Positions 7,282 to 15,080 of a DNA stretch of 64,000 nucleotides are shown one piece after another (position 1 is the stretch's first letter; the number at the start of each line of letters is the position of its first letter). Source of the stretch: UBA11524 sp963642705. GTDB lineage: Bacteria; Bacillota; Clostridia; Christensenellales; Aristaeellaceae. The stretch spans positions 1 to 64,000 of the forward strand of contig CAVIHU010000007.1 of assembly GCA_963642705.1 (NCBI GenBank), given 5' to 3'. The notes below the pieces were generated by a model that worked only from the letters and a program-made list of their open reading frames with translations, was not told the DNA's origin and did no database searches. A program made the translations under genes and the position numbers.

Positions 7282-8382
7282 ATGAATACGACCAATCTGC
7301 ATACGCTCATTGACCGTTACGAGGAGAATTATGCGATGCTCAACGGTCCAGAGCATTACGAGTGCTTTAAGTGGAAGGCAGTACGCTGCTTTCAGGATGT
7401 CTGGCTTTCGGAGGAAGTGCAGCGACTGCCGTTTTCCGAGAGGTTCGCAAAGGCGATGAAGGGAAGCTCCATCCTGATCAACAACAGCCGGATTTCGCCC
7501 GTCACGGGCATCGTGAAAATGGCAGAGAAGCGGCCGCAGGAGGTTGAATCGCTGTTTGCGGACGTGCTGTTCGCGCCGTATGCATCTGTTGCGGAGCTGC
7601 AGACGCACATGGATACGTTTGTCGAGCACATTGAGGCGCTGCGCTTTGAATTGTTTCCACGTTATTTTCGCTATCAGCAGGATCGACATGCTGCATCGTG
7701 CTATCTGGCGCTCTATGCGCCGGAAACACACTTCATTTACCGATTCAAGGATGCGAACGAATTTGCCCTGCGCATTGAGTTCGGCAAGGATCTCGGCAGC
7801 GGCGGTTCCTTCAGTCTGCCGAATTACTATGATATGGCGGAAACGGTTGTCGCAGCGCTGCGTGAGCATCCGGCGCTGCTGGAAAAGTATGACAAGTTGT
7901 TCAAGGATAAGGAGAATTTCTACTACGACAAGAGTCTCCATCTGATGGCGTTCGATCTGATGTATTGCTGCAGGTGGTACAACTTCTACAAGGGCATGCA
8001 CTATGCAGCGAAAAAGGACTCTATCAGGACATACACCACGCAGCAGAAGCAGGCGAAGGAGGAGCAGGAACGTCAGGCAAAAATCGAAGCGCTCGATGAA
8101 GAAATCCATGCGCTGGATGCCGCAATGGACGAGTATCGGGAGATTTCGCTGCTTGGTGTGGAGGTCACACAGCCGCTTTATGGGGTCGGCAGGGTAATCG
8201 CGCAGGAGGGCAACGAGGTGGAGGTGCAGTTTAAGGAAAAAGTGGTTCCCTACAAAATCAGCAGCGAATACAAGGCACGCCCGATTTTTGAGGATGATGA
8301 GGTGCTTGTGGCAGCATTCACCGAATACGGCAGGCTGATTGAAAAGAAAAAGGAGCTCATCAGGAAGCGCAAACGGCTGTAA
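7282..8382 (+). CDS. Conserved-looking protein of unknown function with C-terminal Tudor-like patch
   Basis: I do not recognise this 366-residue soluble protein. An AGAAAGGGG ribosome site precedes the ATG. Residues 1-245 are mixed and rich in aromatic residues (FELFPRYFRYQQ, YCCRWYNFYKGMHY). Residues about 250-290 are a charged coiled coil (QQKQAKEEQERQAKIEALDEE). Near residue 295 a short beta-rich segment, PLYGVGRVIAQEGNEVEVQF, resembles the Tudor/SH3-like tail found on UvrD/PcrA-type helicases and CarD-like proteins. A basic KKKELIRKRKRL ends the chain. No enzyme motif, signal peptide or membrane segment is visible. It is flanked by unrelated minus-strand operons and has its own terminator. 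Nucleic-acid or RNA-polymerase contact is only a guess. Confidence 0.8.
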   Translation: MNTTNLHTLIDRYEENYAMLNGPEHYECFKWKAVRCFQDVWLSEEVQRLPFSERFAKAMKGSSILINNSRISPVTGIVKMAEKRPQEVESLFADVLFAPYASVAELQTHMDTFVEHIEALRFELFPRYFRYQQDRHAASCYLALYAPETHFIYRFKDANEFALRIEFGKDLGSGGSFSLPNYYDMAETVVAALREHPALLEKYDKLFKDKENFYYDKSLHLMAFDLMYCCRWYNFYKGMHYAAKKDSIRTYTTQQKQAKEEQERQAKIEALDEEIHALDAAMDEYREISLLGVEVTQPLYGVGRVIAQEGNEVEVQFKEKVVPYKISSEYKARPIFEDDEVLVAAFTEYGRLIEKKKELIRKRKRL

Positions 8383-8383
8383 A

Positions 8384-8483
8384 GGCCATGCCGCACAAAT
8401 GAGGCGGAACGATGAATCGTGAATTTTATGGCAGATAACGCAAAAGGCACATTCGGCGATGATGCCGAATGGTGCGACATTGC
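8384..8483 (-). repeat. Dispersed intergenic repeat, copy B
   Basis: Read on the minus strand this matches copy A at 3704-3846 in two blocks of roughly 20 and 40 bases. It lies just after the unknown gene at 7282. The GCCGAATGGTGCG segment also recurs near 60998. It encodes nothing I can support. Confidence 0.7.
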
Positions 8484-8511
8484 CTAAACCACGGAATTTG
8501 GATGGACAGCG

Positions 8512-8556
8512 ATGCAGCTTTACCCCCCTCAAAAAGGGATAAAGCTGCATTTTTAT
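8512..8556 (+). terminator. Intrinsic terminator after the unknown gene
   Basis: ATGCAGCTTTA (8512-8522) pairs with TAAAGCTGCAT (8540-8550), then TTTTTATT. The 11-bp stem with following T tract is a clear plus-strand terminator. The remaining bases to 8677 show no gene. Confidence 0.88.
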
Positions 8557-8677
8557 TGCTGGCAACGGGTGACGTTTTCTTGCGGTTGTTTGCCGTAGAC
8601 ATTGCTTCACTCGGCTGCGAATGATTCGTTGGGAGCACTGCCACGGCTCCTGCAAGAGAGTTCCACACTCGACCTTT

Positions 8678-9292
8678 TTATTGGCGGCGGGCGAGCTCTG
8701 ACCAGACGTCGTTCAGCGTTACGCCCTGCTGGTACATCAGCACCATCAGGTGATACAGCAGGTCAGCTGCTTCATACGTAACTTCCTCCCTGCTGCCCTT
8801 CATGGCTGCGATGATCGTTTCGCTGGCTTCCTCGCCGAGCTTCTTGCAAATCTTCTCAACGCCCTTGCCGAGCAGATAATTCGTGTAGCTGCCTTCGACA
8901 GGATGCGCATCGCGGTCGGCAATGGTGGCGTAATCCTGCGCAAGGACAGCGGCGGTTGAGGGAGCGTCCTCATCGACATACACATCGTTGAAGAAGCAAC
9001 TCCTTGCACCGGTGTGGCACGCTGCGCCGATTTGCTTGACGGTCAGCAGAATCGCGTCGCCGTCGCAGTCGTAGCGCATCGCGACAAGCTGCTGCGTGTG
9101 CCCGGACGTTTCACCTTTCTTCCACAACTGCTGGCGGCTGCGGCTGAAGTAGGTTGCGTAGCCGGTTTCGAGCGTCTTCATGATGGATTCGCGGTTCATG
9201 TAGGCGAGCATCAGCACCTGATTTGTTTCCGCATCCTGCGCAATGGCGGGAATCAGACCGTTCGCATCGAATTTAAGCTGACTGAAATCCAT
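8678..9292 (-). CDS. hisIE: Bifunctional PR-AMP cyclohydrolase / PR-ATP pyrophosphatase
   Basis: HisIE catalyses steps 2 and 3 of histidine synthesis. The N-terminal HisI part has YMNRESIMKTLETG, TYFSRSRQQLWKKGETSGH with the ligand His, and the metal-site motifs DCDGDA and ACHTG. The C-terminal HisE part (from about residue 112) has EEASETIIAA and YEAADLLYHLMVLM, the MazG-like metal-binding pattern. I place the start at 9292, because AAAGGAG lies seven bases upstream; a same-frame ATG at 9298 sits directly on that site. It is the last gene of the his operon, two bases after hisA. Confidence 0.96.
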   Translation of the reverse strand: MDFSQLKFDANGLIPAIAQDAETNQVLMLAYMNRESIMKTLETGYATYFSRSRQQLWKKGETSGHTQQLVAMRYDCDGDAILLTVKQIGAACHTGARSCFFNDVYVDEDAPSTAAVLAQDYATIADRDAHPVEGSYTNYLLGKGVEKICKKLGEEASETIIAAMKGSREEVTYEAADLLYHLMVLMYQQGVTLNDVWSELARRQ

Positions 9293-9294
9293 GA

Positions 9295-10011
9295 TCATTC
9301 TCCTTTAACTGCCTGAATGGCGTCCTGCACGGTGACGGCGCCCTCATACATGGCACGCCCGAGAATCGCGCCTGCACAGCCGATGCTGCGGAGCGCAAGC
9401 AAGTCCTTGATGCTGCTGACGCCGCCCGAACCGATGATACGGAGGCCGGTTTCGTCTATTAGCCGACGCGTTGCCTTGATGTTTGGCCCCTGCATCATGC
9501 CGTCGCGGCTGATGTCGGTGTAAATAATGGTGTCGATACCGACATCGCGCAGGCGTTTGGCGGTATCAACCGCTGTCAGCGAGGACGTTTTGACCCAGCC
9601 GCGTGTGGCGACAAGACCGTCCTTTGCGTCCAGCCCAACGGCGATTTTGCCGGGAAATTCACGGCACGCCTCTGCCACAAGCTCCGGCTTTTCGATGGCT
9701 GCCGTGCCGATGATGCACCGCGTGACGCCTGCTTCGATGCGCAGGGCGATATCCTGCATTGTGCGCAGACCGCCGCCAAGCTCGACCTGTCCGCCGAAGG
9801 CGGCGATGACTTCGCGGATGAGCGGCAGATGAGCGGTTTTGCCCTCGAAGGCGGCTGTCAGGTCAACGAGGTGCAGCCATTCGGCACCCTGCGCACGCCA
9901 TTGCGCGGCAAGCTCCACCGGATTGCCGAAGACGGTCGCATCATTCCGGCGTCCCTGCCGCAGCCGGACAGCACGCCCGTCCAGCATGTCGATGGCGGGA
10001 TAAATCTGCAT
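9295..10011 (-). CDS. hisA: ProFAR isomerase (TIM barrel)
   Basis: HisA isomerises ProFAR to PRFAR, step 4 of histidine synthesis. The 238 residues begin MQIYPAIDMLDGRAVRLRQG, including the catalytic Asp8 region AIDM and the phosphate-site glycine motifs IGSGG and GAILGRAMYEG. IYTDISRDGMMQGPN contains the second catalytic Asp. TAAF of HLVDLTAAFEGK also fits. TAAGGAGG precedes the ATG. The product PRFAR would next need HisF/HisH, which are not in this operon. Confidence 0.96.
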   Translation of the reverse strand: MQIYPAIDMLDGRAVRLRQGRRNDATVFGNPVELAAQWRAQGAEWLHLVDLTAAFEGKTAHLPLIREVIAAFGGQVELGGGLRTMQDIALRIEAGVTRCIIGTAAIEKPELVAEACREFPGKIAVGLDAKDGLVATRGWVKTSSLTAVDTAKRLRDVGIDTIIYTDISRDGMMQGPNIKATRRLIDETGLRIIGSGGVSSIKDLLALRSIGCAGAILGRAMYEGAVTVQDAIQAVKGE

Positions 10012-10023
10012 GACGGCTCCTCC

Positions 10024-10611
10024 TTAGTCGAGTGTGCCCTTGGTGGACAGCACACCCTGAATGCGATCGTCAACGGCGGCGGCATCACGAAGCGCAAGTC
10101 CGAACGCTTTGAACAGCGCTTCCATTTTGTGATGGTCGTTCTTGCCGTAAAGCACCTTTATGTGCAGCGTCAGACCGGCATTCACGGCAACGGCGCGGAA
10201 AAATTCCTCCGCAAGCTGCGTATCGAGCTGACCGCACATCGGCGCGGAAAAGTCCGCGTCAAAGACGAGATACGGTCTGCCGGAAATGTCCAGCGCACAG
10301 AAGGCGAGCGATTCATCCATGGGCATGTATGCGCTGCCTGTCCGGCGGATGCCGCTCCGGTCACCGAGCGCATCGCGGATTGCCCGTCCGAGGCAGATGC
10401 CAATGTCCTCGACTGTGTGGTGCGCGTCTACGTCCAAATCGCCCCGACAGCGAAGGGATAAGTCAGCCTGAGCGAACCGGCAGAAGGCATCGAGCATATG
10501 GTTGAAGAAGCCGATGCCGCTGGACAGGTCCGTTTTTCCGCTGCCGTCCGGCGAGAAGGTCAGAGCAATATCCGTTTCGCGCGTTGTCCGTGTGATGTGT
10601 GCTTCGCGCAT
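10024..10611 (-). CDS. hisB: Imidazoleglycerol-phosphate dehydratase
   Basis: HisB dehydrates imidazole-glycerol phosphate to imidazole-acetol phosphate. The family's manganese-binding His motifs are visible: GIGFFNHMLDAF, DAHHTVEDIGICLG and, toward the C-terminus, NDHHKMEALFKAFGLAL. At 195 residues it is the short monofunctional bacterial form without a HolPase domain. I use the ATG at 10611, with AGGAGG seven bases upstream; the ATG at 10617 overlaps the ribosome site. The upstream hisD stop lies two bases before this start. Confidence 0.95.
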   Translation of the reverse strand: MREAHITRTTRETDIALTFSPDGSGKTDLSSGIGFFNHMLDAFCRFAQADLSLRCRGDLDVDAHHTVEDIGICLGRAIRDALGDRSGIRRTGSAYMPMDESLAFCALDISGRPYLVFDADFSAPMCGQLDTQLAEEFFRAVAVNAGLTLHIKVLYGKNDHHKMEALFKAFGLALRDAAAVDDRIQGVLSTKGTLD

Positions 10612-10613
10612 GT

Positions 10614-11927
10614 TCATTCCTCCTGACGGGCGCCGATTTCCTTGCCGAAGCGGATGGCAACGGCGTTCGCATGGGCATCGAGCCCTTCCTGATGCGCCAA
10701 AAGCATGATCTGCGAAGACACGCGCTCCAGTTCTTCACGCGAGCAGCAAATCAGACTGGATTTCTTTACGAAATCATCGACGGACAGCGGAGAGAAGAAC
10801 CGTGCCGTTCCGCTTGTCGGCAGAACGTGGTTCGGTCCTGCAAGATAATCGCCGAGCGGTTCGGGCGAGTAGTGTCCGAGGAAGATAGCGCCTGCGTTTT
10901 CGATCAGCGGCAGCAGGGCATACGGGTCAGCAACAGACAGCTCCATGTGCTCCGGCGCGATTTGGTTCGCGATGTCTGCACAGTCGAGCAGGGTAGGGGC
11001 AACGACGATGGTGCCGTAGGCAGTCAGACTCCTGTCGATGACTTCACGTCGCGGAAGGAGAGCTGTCTGCCGCGTCAGTTCATCCTGCACGCCCGATGCA
11101 AGGAAGGCACTGTTGGTGACGAGAATGGCGGCGGCAAGCGGATCGTGCTCCGCCTGCGAAAGAAGGTCAGCTGCGACATGGCGCGGGTCGGCGCTGTCAT
11201 CTGCAATGACAAGCACCTCGCTGGGTCCTGCGACCATGTCGATGCCGACATAGCCGAACACCTCGCGCTTGGCGTTAGCAACGTAGATGTTGCCGGGACC
11301 GGTAATTTTGTCCACACGCGGAATGCTCTCGGTCCCGAAGGCAAGCGCGGCAATCGCCTGTGCGCCGCCGACCTTGTAAATCCGATCGACGCCGGCGAGA
11401 TCCGCGGCAACGAGCGTAAGCGGATAGCTGACGCTGCCGTCAGGCGAAGGCGGCGTGACCATGATGATTTCCGTGACGCCGGCAACCCTCGCAGGCAGGA
11501 CGTTCATCAGCACGGAAGAAGGATATGCTGCCGTACCGCCGGGAACATACACACCGACGCGGCGAAGCGGCGTAATTTTCTGCCCGAGGGAAATGGCACT
11601 GTCGAAGTTCAGCCATGTGTTCTGCTTCTGACGCTCGTGGAAGGCGGTGATGCGGCGTGCAGCCTCGCGCATGGCATCGAGCCATTCCGGAGACGCTGCC
11701 TCATACGCACGGTCGATTTCCTCACGGGTGACGAGGACGTTCTCTGACGACATCTGCGCATGATCAAAGCGGAGCGTGTAGTCAAACAGCGCCTTGTCGC
11801 CTTCTTCACGCACGTGCGATACGATTTCGCGGACACGGCTCGACACATCCTCATTCTGCAGCTGGGAACGGTTCATGACGCGCTGCTTGAGTGCGGCGGT
11901 GTCGGAAAATTGCAAAATCGGAATCAT
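10614..11927 (-). CDS. hisD: Histidinol dehydrogenase
   Basis: HisD oxidises histidinol to histidine in two NAD-dependent steps. Family motifs include GVYVPGGTAAYPSSVLMN, VGGAQAIAALAFGTESIP, the substrate-zinc region DLLSQAEHDP, and APEHMELSV near residue 320. The start is set at 11927, where the ATG overlaps the hisG stop as ATGA; the reading frame stays open upstream but runs into hisG. The 437-residue length is normal for the family. Confidence 0.96.
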   Translation of the reverse strand: MIPILQFSDTAALKQRVMNRSQLQNEDVSSRVREIVSHVREEGDKALFDYTLRFDHAQMSSENVLVTREEIDRAYEAASPEWLDAMREAARRITAFHERQKQNTWLNFDSAISLGQKITPLRRVGVYVPGGTAAYPSSVLMNVLPARVAGVTEIIMVTPPSPDGSVSYPLTLVAADLAGVDRIYKVGGAQAIAALAFGTESIPRVDKITGPGNIYVANAKREVFGYVGIDMVAGPSEVLVIADDSADPRHVAADLLSQAEHDPLAAAILVTNSAFLASGVQDELTRQTALLPRREVIDRSLTAYGTIVVAPTLLDCADIANQIAPEHMELSVADPYALLPLIENAGAIFLGHYSPEPLGDYLAGPNHVLPTSGTARFFSPLSVDDFVKKSSLICCSREELERVSSQIMLLAHQEGLDAHANAVAIRFGKEIGARQEE

Positions 11928-12583
11928 GCTTGTCCCTCCTGCCTGGCGGTGAGGAGCGATGACAGTCCGTCGATGATTTCGCGGATGCGCTCCCGTTTTG
12001 TTTTCATGGCAACACGGTTGACGACGAGCCGTGCCGATACGCCGCAAATCTCCTCGATCACGGTCAGACCGTTGGCACGCAGCGTCGAGCCGCTTTCGAC
12101 AATGTCGAAGATGACATCGGACAGTCCGATGATGGGACCGAGCTCCACTGAACCGTGCAACTCGATGATTTCAATCGTCTGTCCCTTGCTTTCATAGTAG
12201 CTTCGGGCGATGTTGGGGTATTTCGTGGCGACACGGAAGGTGGCACGGTTGACGCTGGCGGATTGATGCTCCGGGCAGCCTGCCACGCAGAGTCGGCATT
12301 TGCCGAAGCCTAAATCGAGCACCTCATACAGCTCGCGTCCGGCTTCGAGCAGCGTGTCCTTGCCGACAACGCCGAGGTCAGCCACACCGTGGTCGACATA
12401 TGTCGGCACGTCAGACGGTTTGACGAGGATAAAGCGGACGTTCTGCTTTCTGTCCCACAGGACGAGCTGCCGACCGGGGTCGCGGGGTTCCGAGCAGTCG
12501 ATACCGAGCTGTTCAAGCAGCTCAAATGCTTGCTCCGCCAAACGGCCTTTTGCCAGCGCGAAGGTAATGACCGGCTGAGCCAT
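11924..12583 (-). CDS. hisG: ATP phosphoribosyltransferase, short form
   Basis: HisG condenses ATP and PRPP, the committed step of histidine synthesis. At 219 residues it is the short form that lacks the C-terminal regulatory domain and needs HisZ. Motifs include ITFALAKGRLAEQA, VDHGVADLGVVGKDTLLE and the PRPP loop DIVESGSTLRANGL. The start shares one base with the hisZ stop (TGATG) and the end shares four bases with hisD, so hisZ, hisG and hisD are tightly coupled. Feedback inhibition by histidine is expected to act through HisZ. Confidence 0.96.
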   Translation of the reverse strand: MAQPVITFALAKGRLAEQAFELLEQLGIDCSEPRDPGRQLVLWDRKQNVRFILVKPSDVPTYVDHGVADLGVVGKDTLLEAGRELYEVLDLGFGKCRLCVAGCPEHQSASVNRATFRVATKYPNIARSYYESKGQTIEIIELHGSVELGPIIGLSDVIFDIVESGSTLRANGLTVIEEICGVSARLVVNRVAMKTKRERIREIIDGLSSLLTARQEGQA

Positions 12584-13791
12584 CAGAACACCGCCTTTCC
12601 GTATTGCTCAAGGAAGCTGCCGTTCAGGTACACGGCGGACGATGCCTCGCCGTTATCGACGCGCTTGCGGAGCGCCTCGGCGTTCAGCCCATACATCAGC
12701 GCAACCGACACGCCTTTCTCGCGCTGACGACGCGCGTAGGATGCCGCCTGCTGCAGACAGCCGGAGGCAAACGACACGATAACATCCGGCTTCGGCGGCG
12801 CGAACGACACGCCCTGACGCTCCAGCGCCATCATTGTCAGCTTGAGCGACAGGGCAAAGCCGGTTGCAGGGAGCGGACGCCCGAACTGCGCCGGCAGCCC
12901 GTCATATCGCCCGCCGGACAGCAGAGGCTGACCCAGCTCGCCGACAAGCCCGTGGAACACCATGCCGGAGTAATAATTTACCTGCTGTGCCAGCCCGAGG
13001 TCAATGCTCACACAGTCCGCACAGCCGTCATCTGCCAGAATGGTGATGATCTGTCGGAGACGTGCGATGGCGTTCAGGCACAGCGGATTTTGCGTCAGCC
13101 GCTCTGCCTCATCAAGCACGCCGAAGTCGCCGAAGAGCTGCGGCAGGCGCATCAGCCGCTCGGATACGTCGCGCTCAAGGCTGAGTGTGTCGAGGTAGAG
13201 CTGCATGTCCAGCGCGTTCTTGTGCGCCATGAGCTCGCGGACAGCGGAGCACTGTTCCGGCATCAGACCGGCCTCTTGCAGGAAACCGTTGACAAATTGC
13301 ACCTCGCCCAGTTCAATGAGGAAATCGCGCAGTCCTGCGGAACGCAGTGCCTCAATGGCGAGCACGATGACCTCTGCATCCGACTGCGCGCTGCCTTCGC
13401 CCATCAGCTCAACACCTGCCTGCGTGTCCTCACAGAGCAGCGAGAGCGTTTCGGAGTGGAATTTTGCCGCGCTTTGCACATAGCACAGCCGCAGCGGCAG
13501 CGGCGCATTTTCCAGCCTGCCGGAAGCAAGGCGGACAGCAGGAATCGTTGAATCAGGACGAATCGCGAGAATACGCGACTGCGGGTCAAACGTCTTCCAG
13601 ACCTGCTCGGGACGATAGCCGAAGGTGATGTCATCGAGGGTGTCATAATATTCCAGCAGCGGCGTCTCAATTTCCTGATATCCGTTCAGGGTGAACAGCC
13701 GCCGCAGCTTTCCTTCTAAGGTGCGTTTACCTGCGCATTCGCCGGGGAGGGTGTCCTGCATGCCGTGGGGAATTTGCAGTCTGCGACGCAT
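12583..13791 (-). CDS. hisZ: ATP phosphoribosyltransferase regulatory subunit
   Basis: HisZ is a paralogue of class II histidyl-tRNA synthetase that forms a hetero-octamer with short HisG and carries histidine control. The 402 residues begin PHGMQDTLPGEC, then show YQEIETPLLEYYDTLD, RPDSTIPAVRLASGRL, and a late LLSGGRYDGLPAQFGRPLPATGFALSL. The histidyl-tRNA synthetase anticodon domain is reduced. Adjacency with short HisG settles the call against a true HisRS. It is the first gene of the operon, directly behind the promoter and operator at 13819-13874. Confidence 0.95.
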   Translation of the reverse strand: MRRRLQIPHGMQDTLPGECAGKRTLEGKLRRLFTLNGYQEIETPLLEYYDTLDDITFGYRPEQVWKTFDPQSRILAIRPDSTIPAVRLASGRLENAPLPLRLCYVQSAAKFHSETLSLLCEDTQAGVELMGEGSAQSDAEVIVLAIEALRSAGLRDFLIELGEVQFVNGFLQEAGLMPEQCSAVRELMAHKNALDMQLYLDTLSLERDVSERLMRLPQLFGDFGVLDEAERLTQNPLCLNAIARLRQIITILADDGCADCVSIDLGLAQQVNYYSGMVFHGLVGELGQPLLSGGRYDGLPAQFGRPLPATGFALSLKLTMMALERQGVSFAPPKPDVIVSFASGCLQQAASYARRQREKGVSVALMYGLNAEALRKRVDNGEASSAVYLNGSFLEQYGKAVF

Positions 13792-13818
13792 CGTTGAGCC
13801 GCCTCCTGTTTCATCAAT

Positions 13819-13838
13819 TTAATGCGATAAAGCACTAA
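13819..13838. promoter_or_regulatory. Palindromic operator candidate for the his operon
   Basis: TTAATGC (13819-13825) and GCACTAA (13832-13838) form an inverted repeat TTARTGC-N6-GCAYTAA with one mismatch. It lies directly downstream of the hisZ -10 box, at about +3 to +22, where a bound repressor would block transcription. A TrpR-like HisR/YerC repressor is a plausible binder, but I infer this from the target operon rather than a known consensus. Confidence 0.6.
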
Positions 13839-13846
13839 CGTAATAA

Positions 13847-13874
13847 ATTATAGCAGAACTGCGAGATTTGTCAA
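13847..13874 (-). promoter_or_regulatory. Promoter of the his operon
   Basis: On the minus strand TTGACA (13869-13874) and TATAAT (13847-13852) are both perfect consensus boxes with a 16-base spacer. The untranslated leader would be only about 50 bases, too short for a T-box. Confidence 0.88.
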
Positions 13875-13896
13875 GAGGTTTCATTAAAATCAAAAA

Positions 13897-13912
13897 GTTA
13901 GAGAAAACTAAC
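13897..13912. promoter_or_regulatory. Upstream GTTAG-N6-CTAAC operator copy
   Basis: GTTAG (13897-13901), six bases, CTAAC (13908-13912). This has the same arms and spacing as the operator at 13954-13975, and the two centres are 60 bases apart. It lies between the two divergent promoters. Confidence 0.55.
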
Positions 13913-13921
13913 ATAAAACGC

Positions 13922-13950
13922 TTGACAATTGTCCGAATGTTCTGTACAAT
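13922..13950 (+). promoter_or_regulatory. Promoter of the DUF3793-flavodoxin genes
   Basis: TTGACA (13922-13927) and TACAAT (13945-13950) are 17 bases apart, a near-consensus promoter. Transcription would start at about 13957, inside the palindromic operator. Confidence 0.88.
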
Positions 13951-13953
13951 GAC

Positions 13954-13975
13954 GTTGTTAGTTATATCTAACAAC
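13954..13975. promoter_or_regulatory. Perfect palindromic operator at the DUF3793 start site
   Basis: GTTGTTAG (13954-13961) and CTAACAAC (13968-13975) form a perfect 8-bp inverted repeat around TTATAT. It begins four bases after the -10 box, so repressor binding would cover the transcription start. The TTAG-N6-CTAA core resembles sites of DtxR/MntR-type metal repressors, and a flavodoxin downstream suits iron control. The regulator itself is not in the window. Confidence 0.7.
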
Positions 13976-13995
13976 GATGCATCCGGAGGAGAAAT

Positions 13996-14547
13996 ATGCT
14001 GGAAAGAGTGCTGATTGACCACGGTTCGCCTACGCTTGCAAATCTGAAGGTCGGCAGCCTGTTTACGGCATCGTGCGCCGAACGCAGCGGCTTTCAGGAT
14101 GAGTTTTGCAGGGTGACGCAGGTGCTCTCTTCGCGCGGTGTATCAATGACGGTGCTGCGGCGTCGGCAGGAGCATGCACTGGTGTACGTGTACCGTGCCG
14201 AAACGCTTCAGAAGCTGCTGAATCAGCCAGATGTTGCGCAATTCCTGCGTTCGTTGGGCTATCAGCAGTTGTCCATCGATGCGTCGCTGACTTTTCTTCG
14301 GACGCGGCTGACGGAGTCGCCCTGCTTTCCGCATGAAATCGGCGTTTTTCTGGGCTATCCGCTTAGCGATGTGATTGCCTTCATGCGCGATGGAGGCCGC
14401 GGATGCCTCTGCACCGGCTGCTGGAAGGTGTATACGAACGAGTGCGAGGCGCTGCGCGTCTTTGAACGCTACAGGGCGTGCAGGAATGCGTATCAGGCGT
14501 TGTTCCGCGCAGGATGGCCGCTGGAAAGGCTGACTGTCCGCGCGTAA
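13996..14547 (+). CDS. DUF3793 family protein
   Basis: This is a 183-residue protein of the DUF3793 family, common in Clostridia and often beside flavodoxin. The characteristic C-terminal half is seen: HEIGVFLGYPLSDVIAFMRD followed by CLCTGCWKVYTNECEA. The N-terminal part has LKVGSLFTA and a VYVYRAETLQKLL segment. GGAGG precedes the ATG. The biochemical function is not known to me; the conserved Cys pair and the flavodoxin neighbour suggest a metal or redox role. Transcription is probably controlled by the palindrome at 13954-13975. Confidence 0.85.
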   Translation: MLERVLIDHGSPTLANLKVGSLFTASCAERSGFQDEFCRVTQVLSSRGVSMTVLRRRQEHALVYVYRAETLQKLLNQPDVAQFLRSLGYQQLSIDASLTFLRTRLTESPCFPHEIGVFLGYPLSDVIAFMRDGGRGCLCTGCWKVYTNECEALRVFERYRACRNAYQALFRAGWPLERLTVRA

Positions 14548-14574
14548 TAATATAATTGAAAGGAATGAATTTTC

Positions 14575-14973
14575 ATGAGCAAGGTTGCAGTGGTTTATTG
14601 GTCGGGTACGGGCAACACGCAGGCAATGGCGGAGGCAATGGCGCAGCAGCTTGGCGCTGACCTGTATACGGCAGGGGAGTTCTCGGCGGACAAGGCATCG
14701 GCTTACGATGCGCTGGCATTCGGCTGCAGCGCAATGGGTGCGGAGCAGCTGGAGGAGGATGAATTCGAGCCAATGTGGAAGGCTGTTGCCCCGACGCTTG
14801 GCAGCAAGAGGATTGTGCTTTTCGGCAGCTACGGCTGGGGCGGCGGTGAATGGATGGATACCTGGAAGCGAGAGAACAGCAATCTGAATATCGTCGATAC
14901 GGTAATTTGTCAGGATGCGCCGGATGATGATGCACTTGCTGCCTGCCGTGCGGCAGCGGACAAGCTGAAGTAA
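14575..14973 (+). CDS. Flavodoxin
   Basis: The 132-residue protein has the flavodoxin fold and FMN phosphate loop near the N-terminus (VVYWSGTGNTQAMAEAM). The isoalloxazine-binding loops are at FGCSAMGAEQLEEDEF and LFGSYGWGGGEWMDTW. Flavodoxin is a low-potential electron carrier that replaces ferredoxin under iron limitation. It starts 28 bases after DUF3793 and probably shares its operator-controlled promoter, which fits iron-responsive expression. The electron partner is not evident. Confidence 0.92.
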   Translation: MSKVAVVYWSGTGNTQAMAEAMAQQLGADLYTAGEFSADKASAYDALAFGCSAMGAEQLEEDEFEPMWKAVAPTLGSKRIVLFGSYGWGGGEWMDTWKRENSNLNIVDTVICQDAPDDDALAACRAAADKLK

Positions 14974-15006
14974 ACAATTGCACCTTTCCGTCTGCCGATC
15001 ATCTCC

Positions 15007-15035
15007 TTGATTCTCCGGCACATTCGTGCTATAAT
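15007..15035 (+). promoter_or_regulatory. Promoter of the DUF3574 gene
   Basis: TTGATT (15007-15012) and a perfect TATAAT (15030-15035) are 17 bases apart, about 45 bases before the gene's ATG. Confidence 0.75.
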
Positions 15036-15080
15036 GTGTTCTGGATCGCTTTAAGGCGATGCGGTGAAGGAGCGATAGAG

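Noticed and set aside
7225..8655. Long minus-strand frame (476 codons) opposite the unknown gene at 7282
   Set aside because: It is antisense to a frame with a good ribosome site and terminator; its translation is rich in Arg, His, Cys and Leu with no domain, typical of a shadow frame.
13792..13850. T-box riboswitch ahead of hisZ
   Set aside because: The mapped promoter leaves only about 50 bases of leader, with no room for a T-box or specifier stem.
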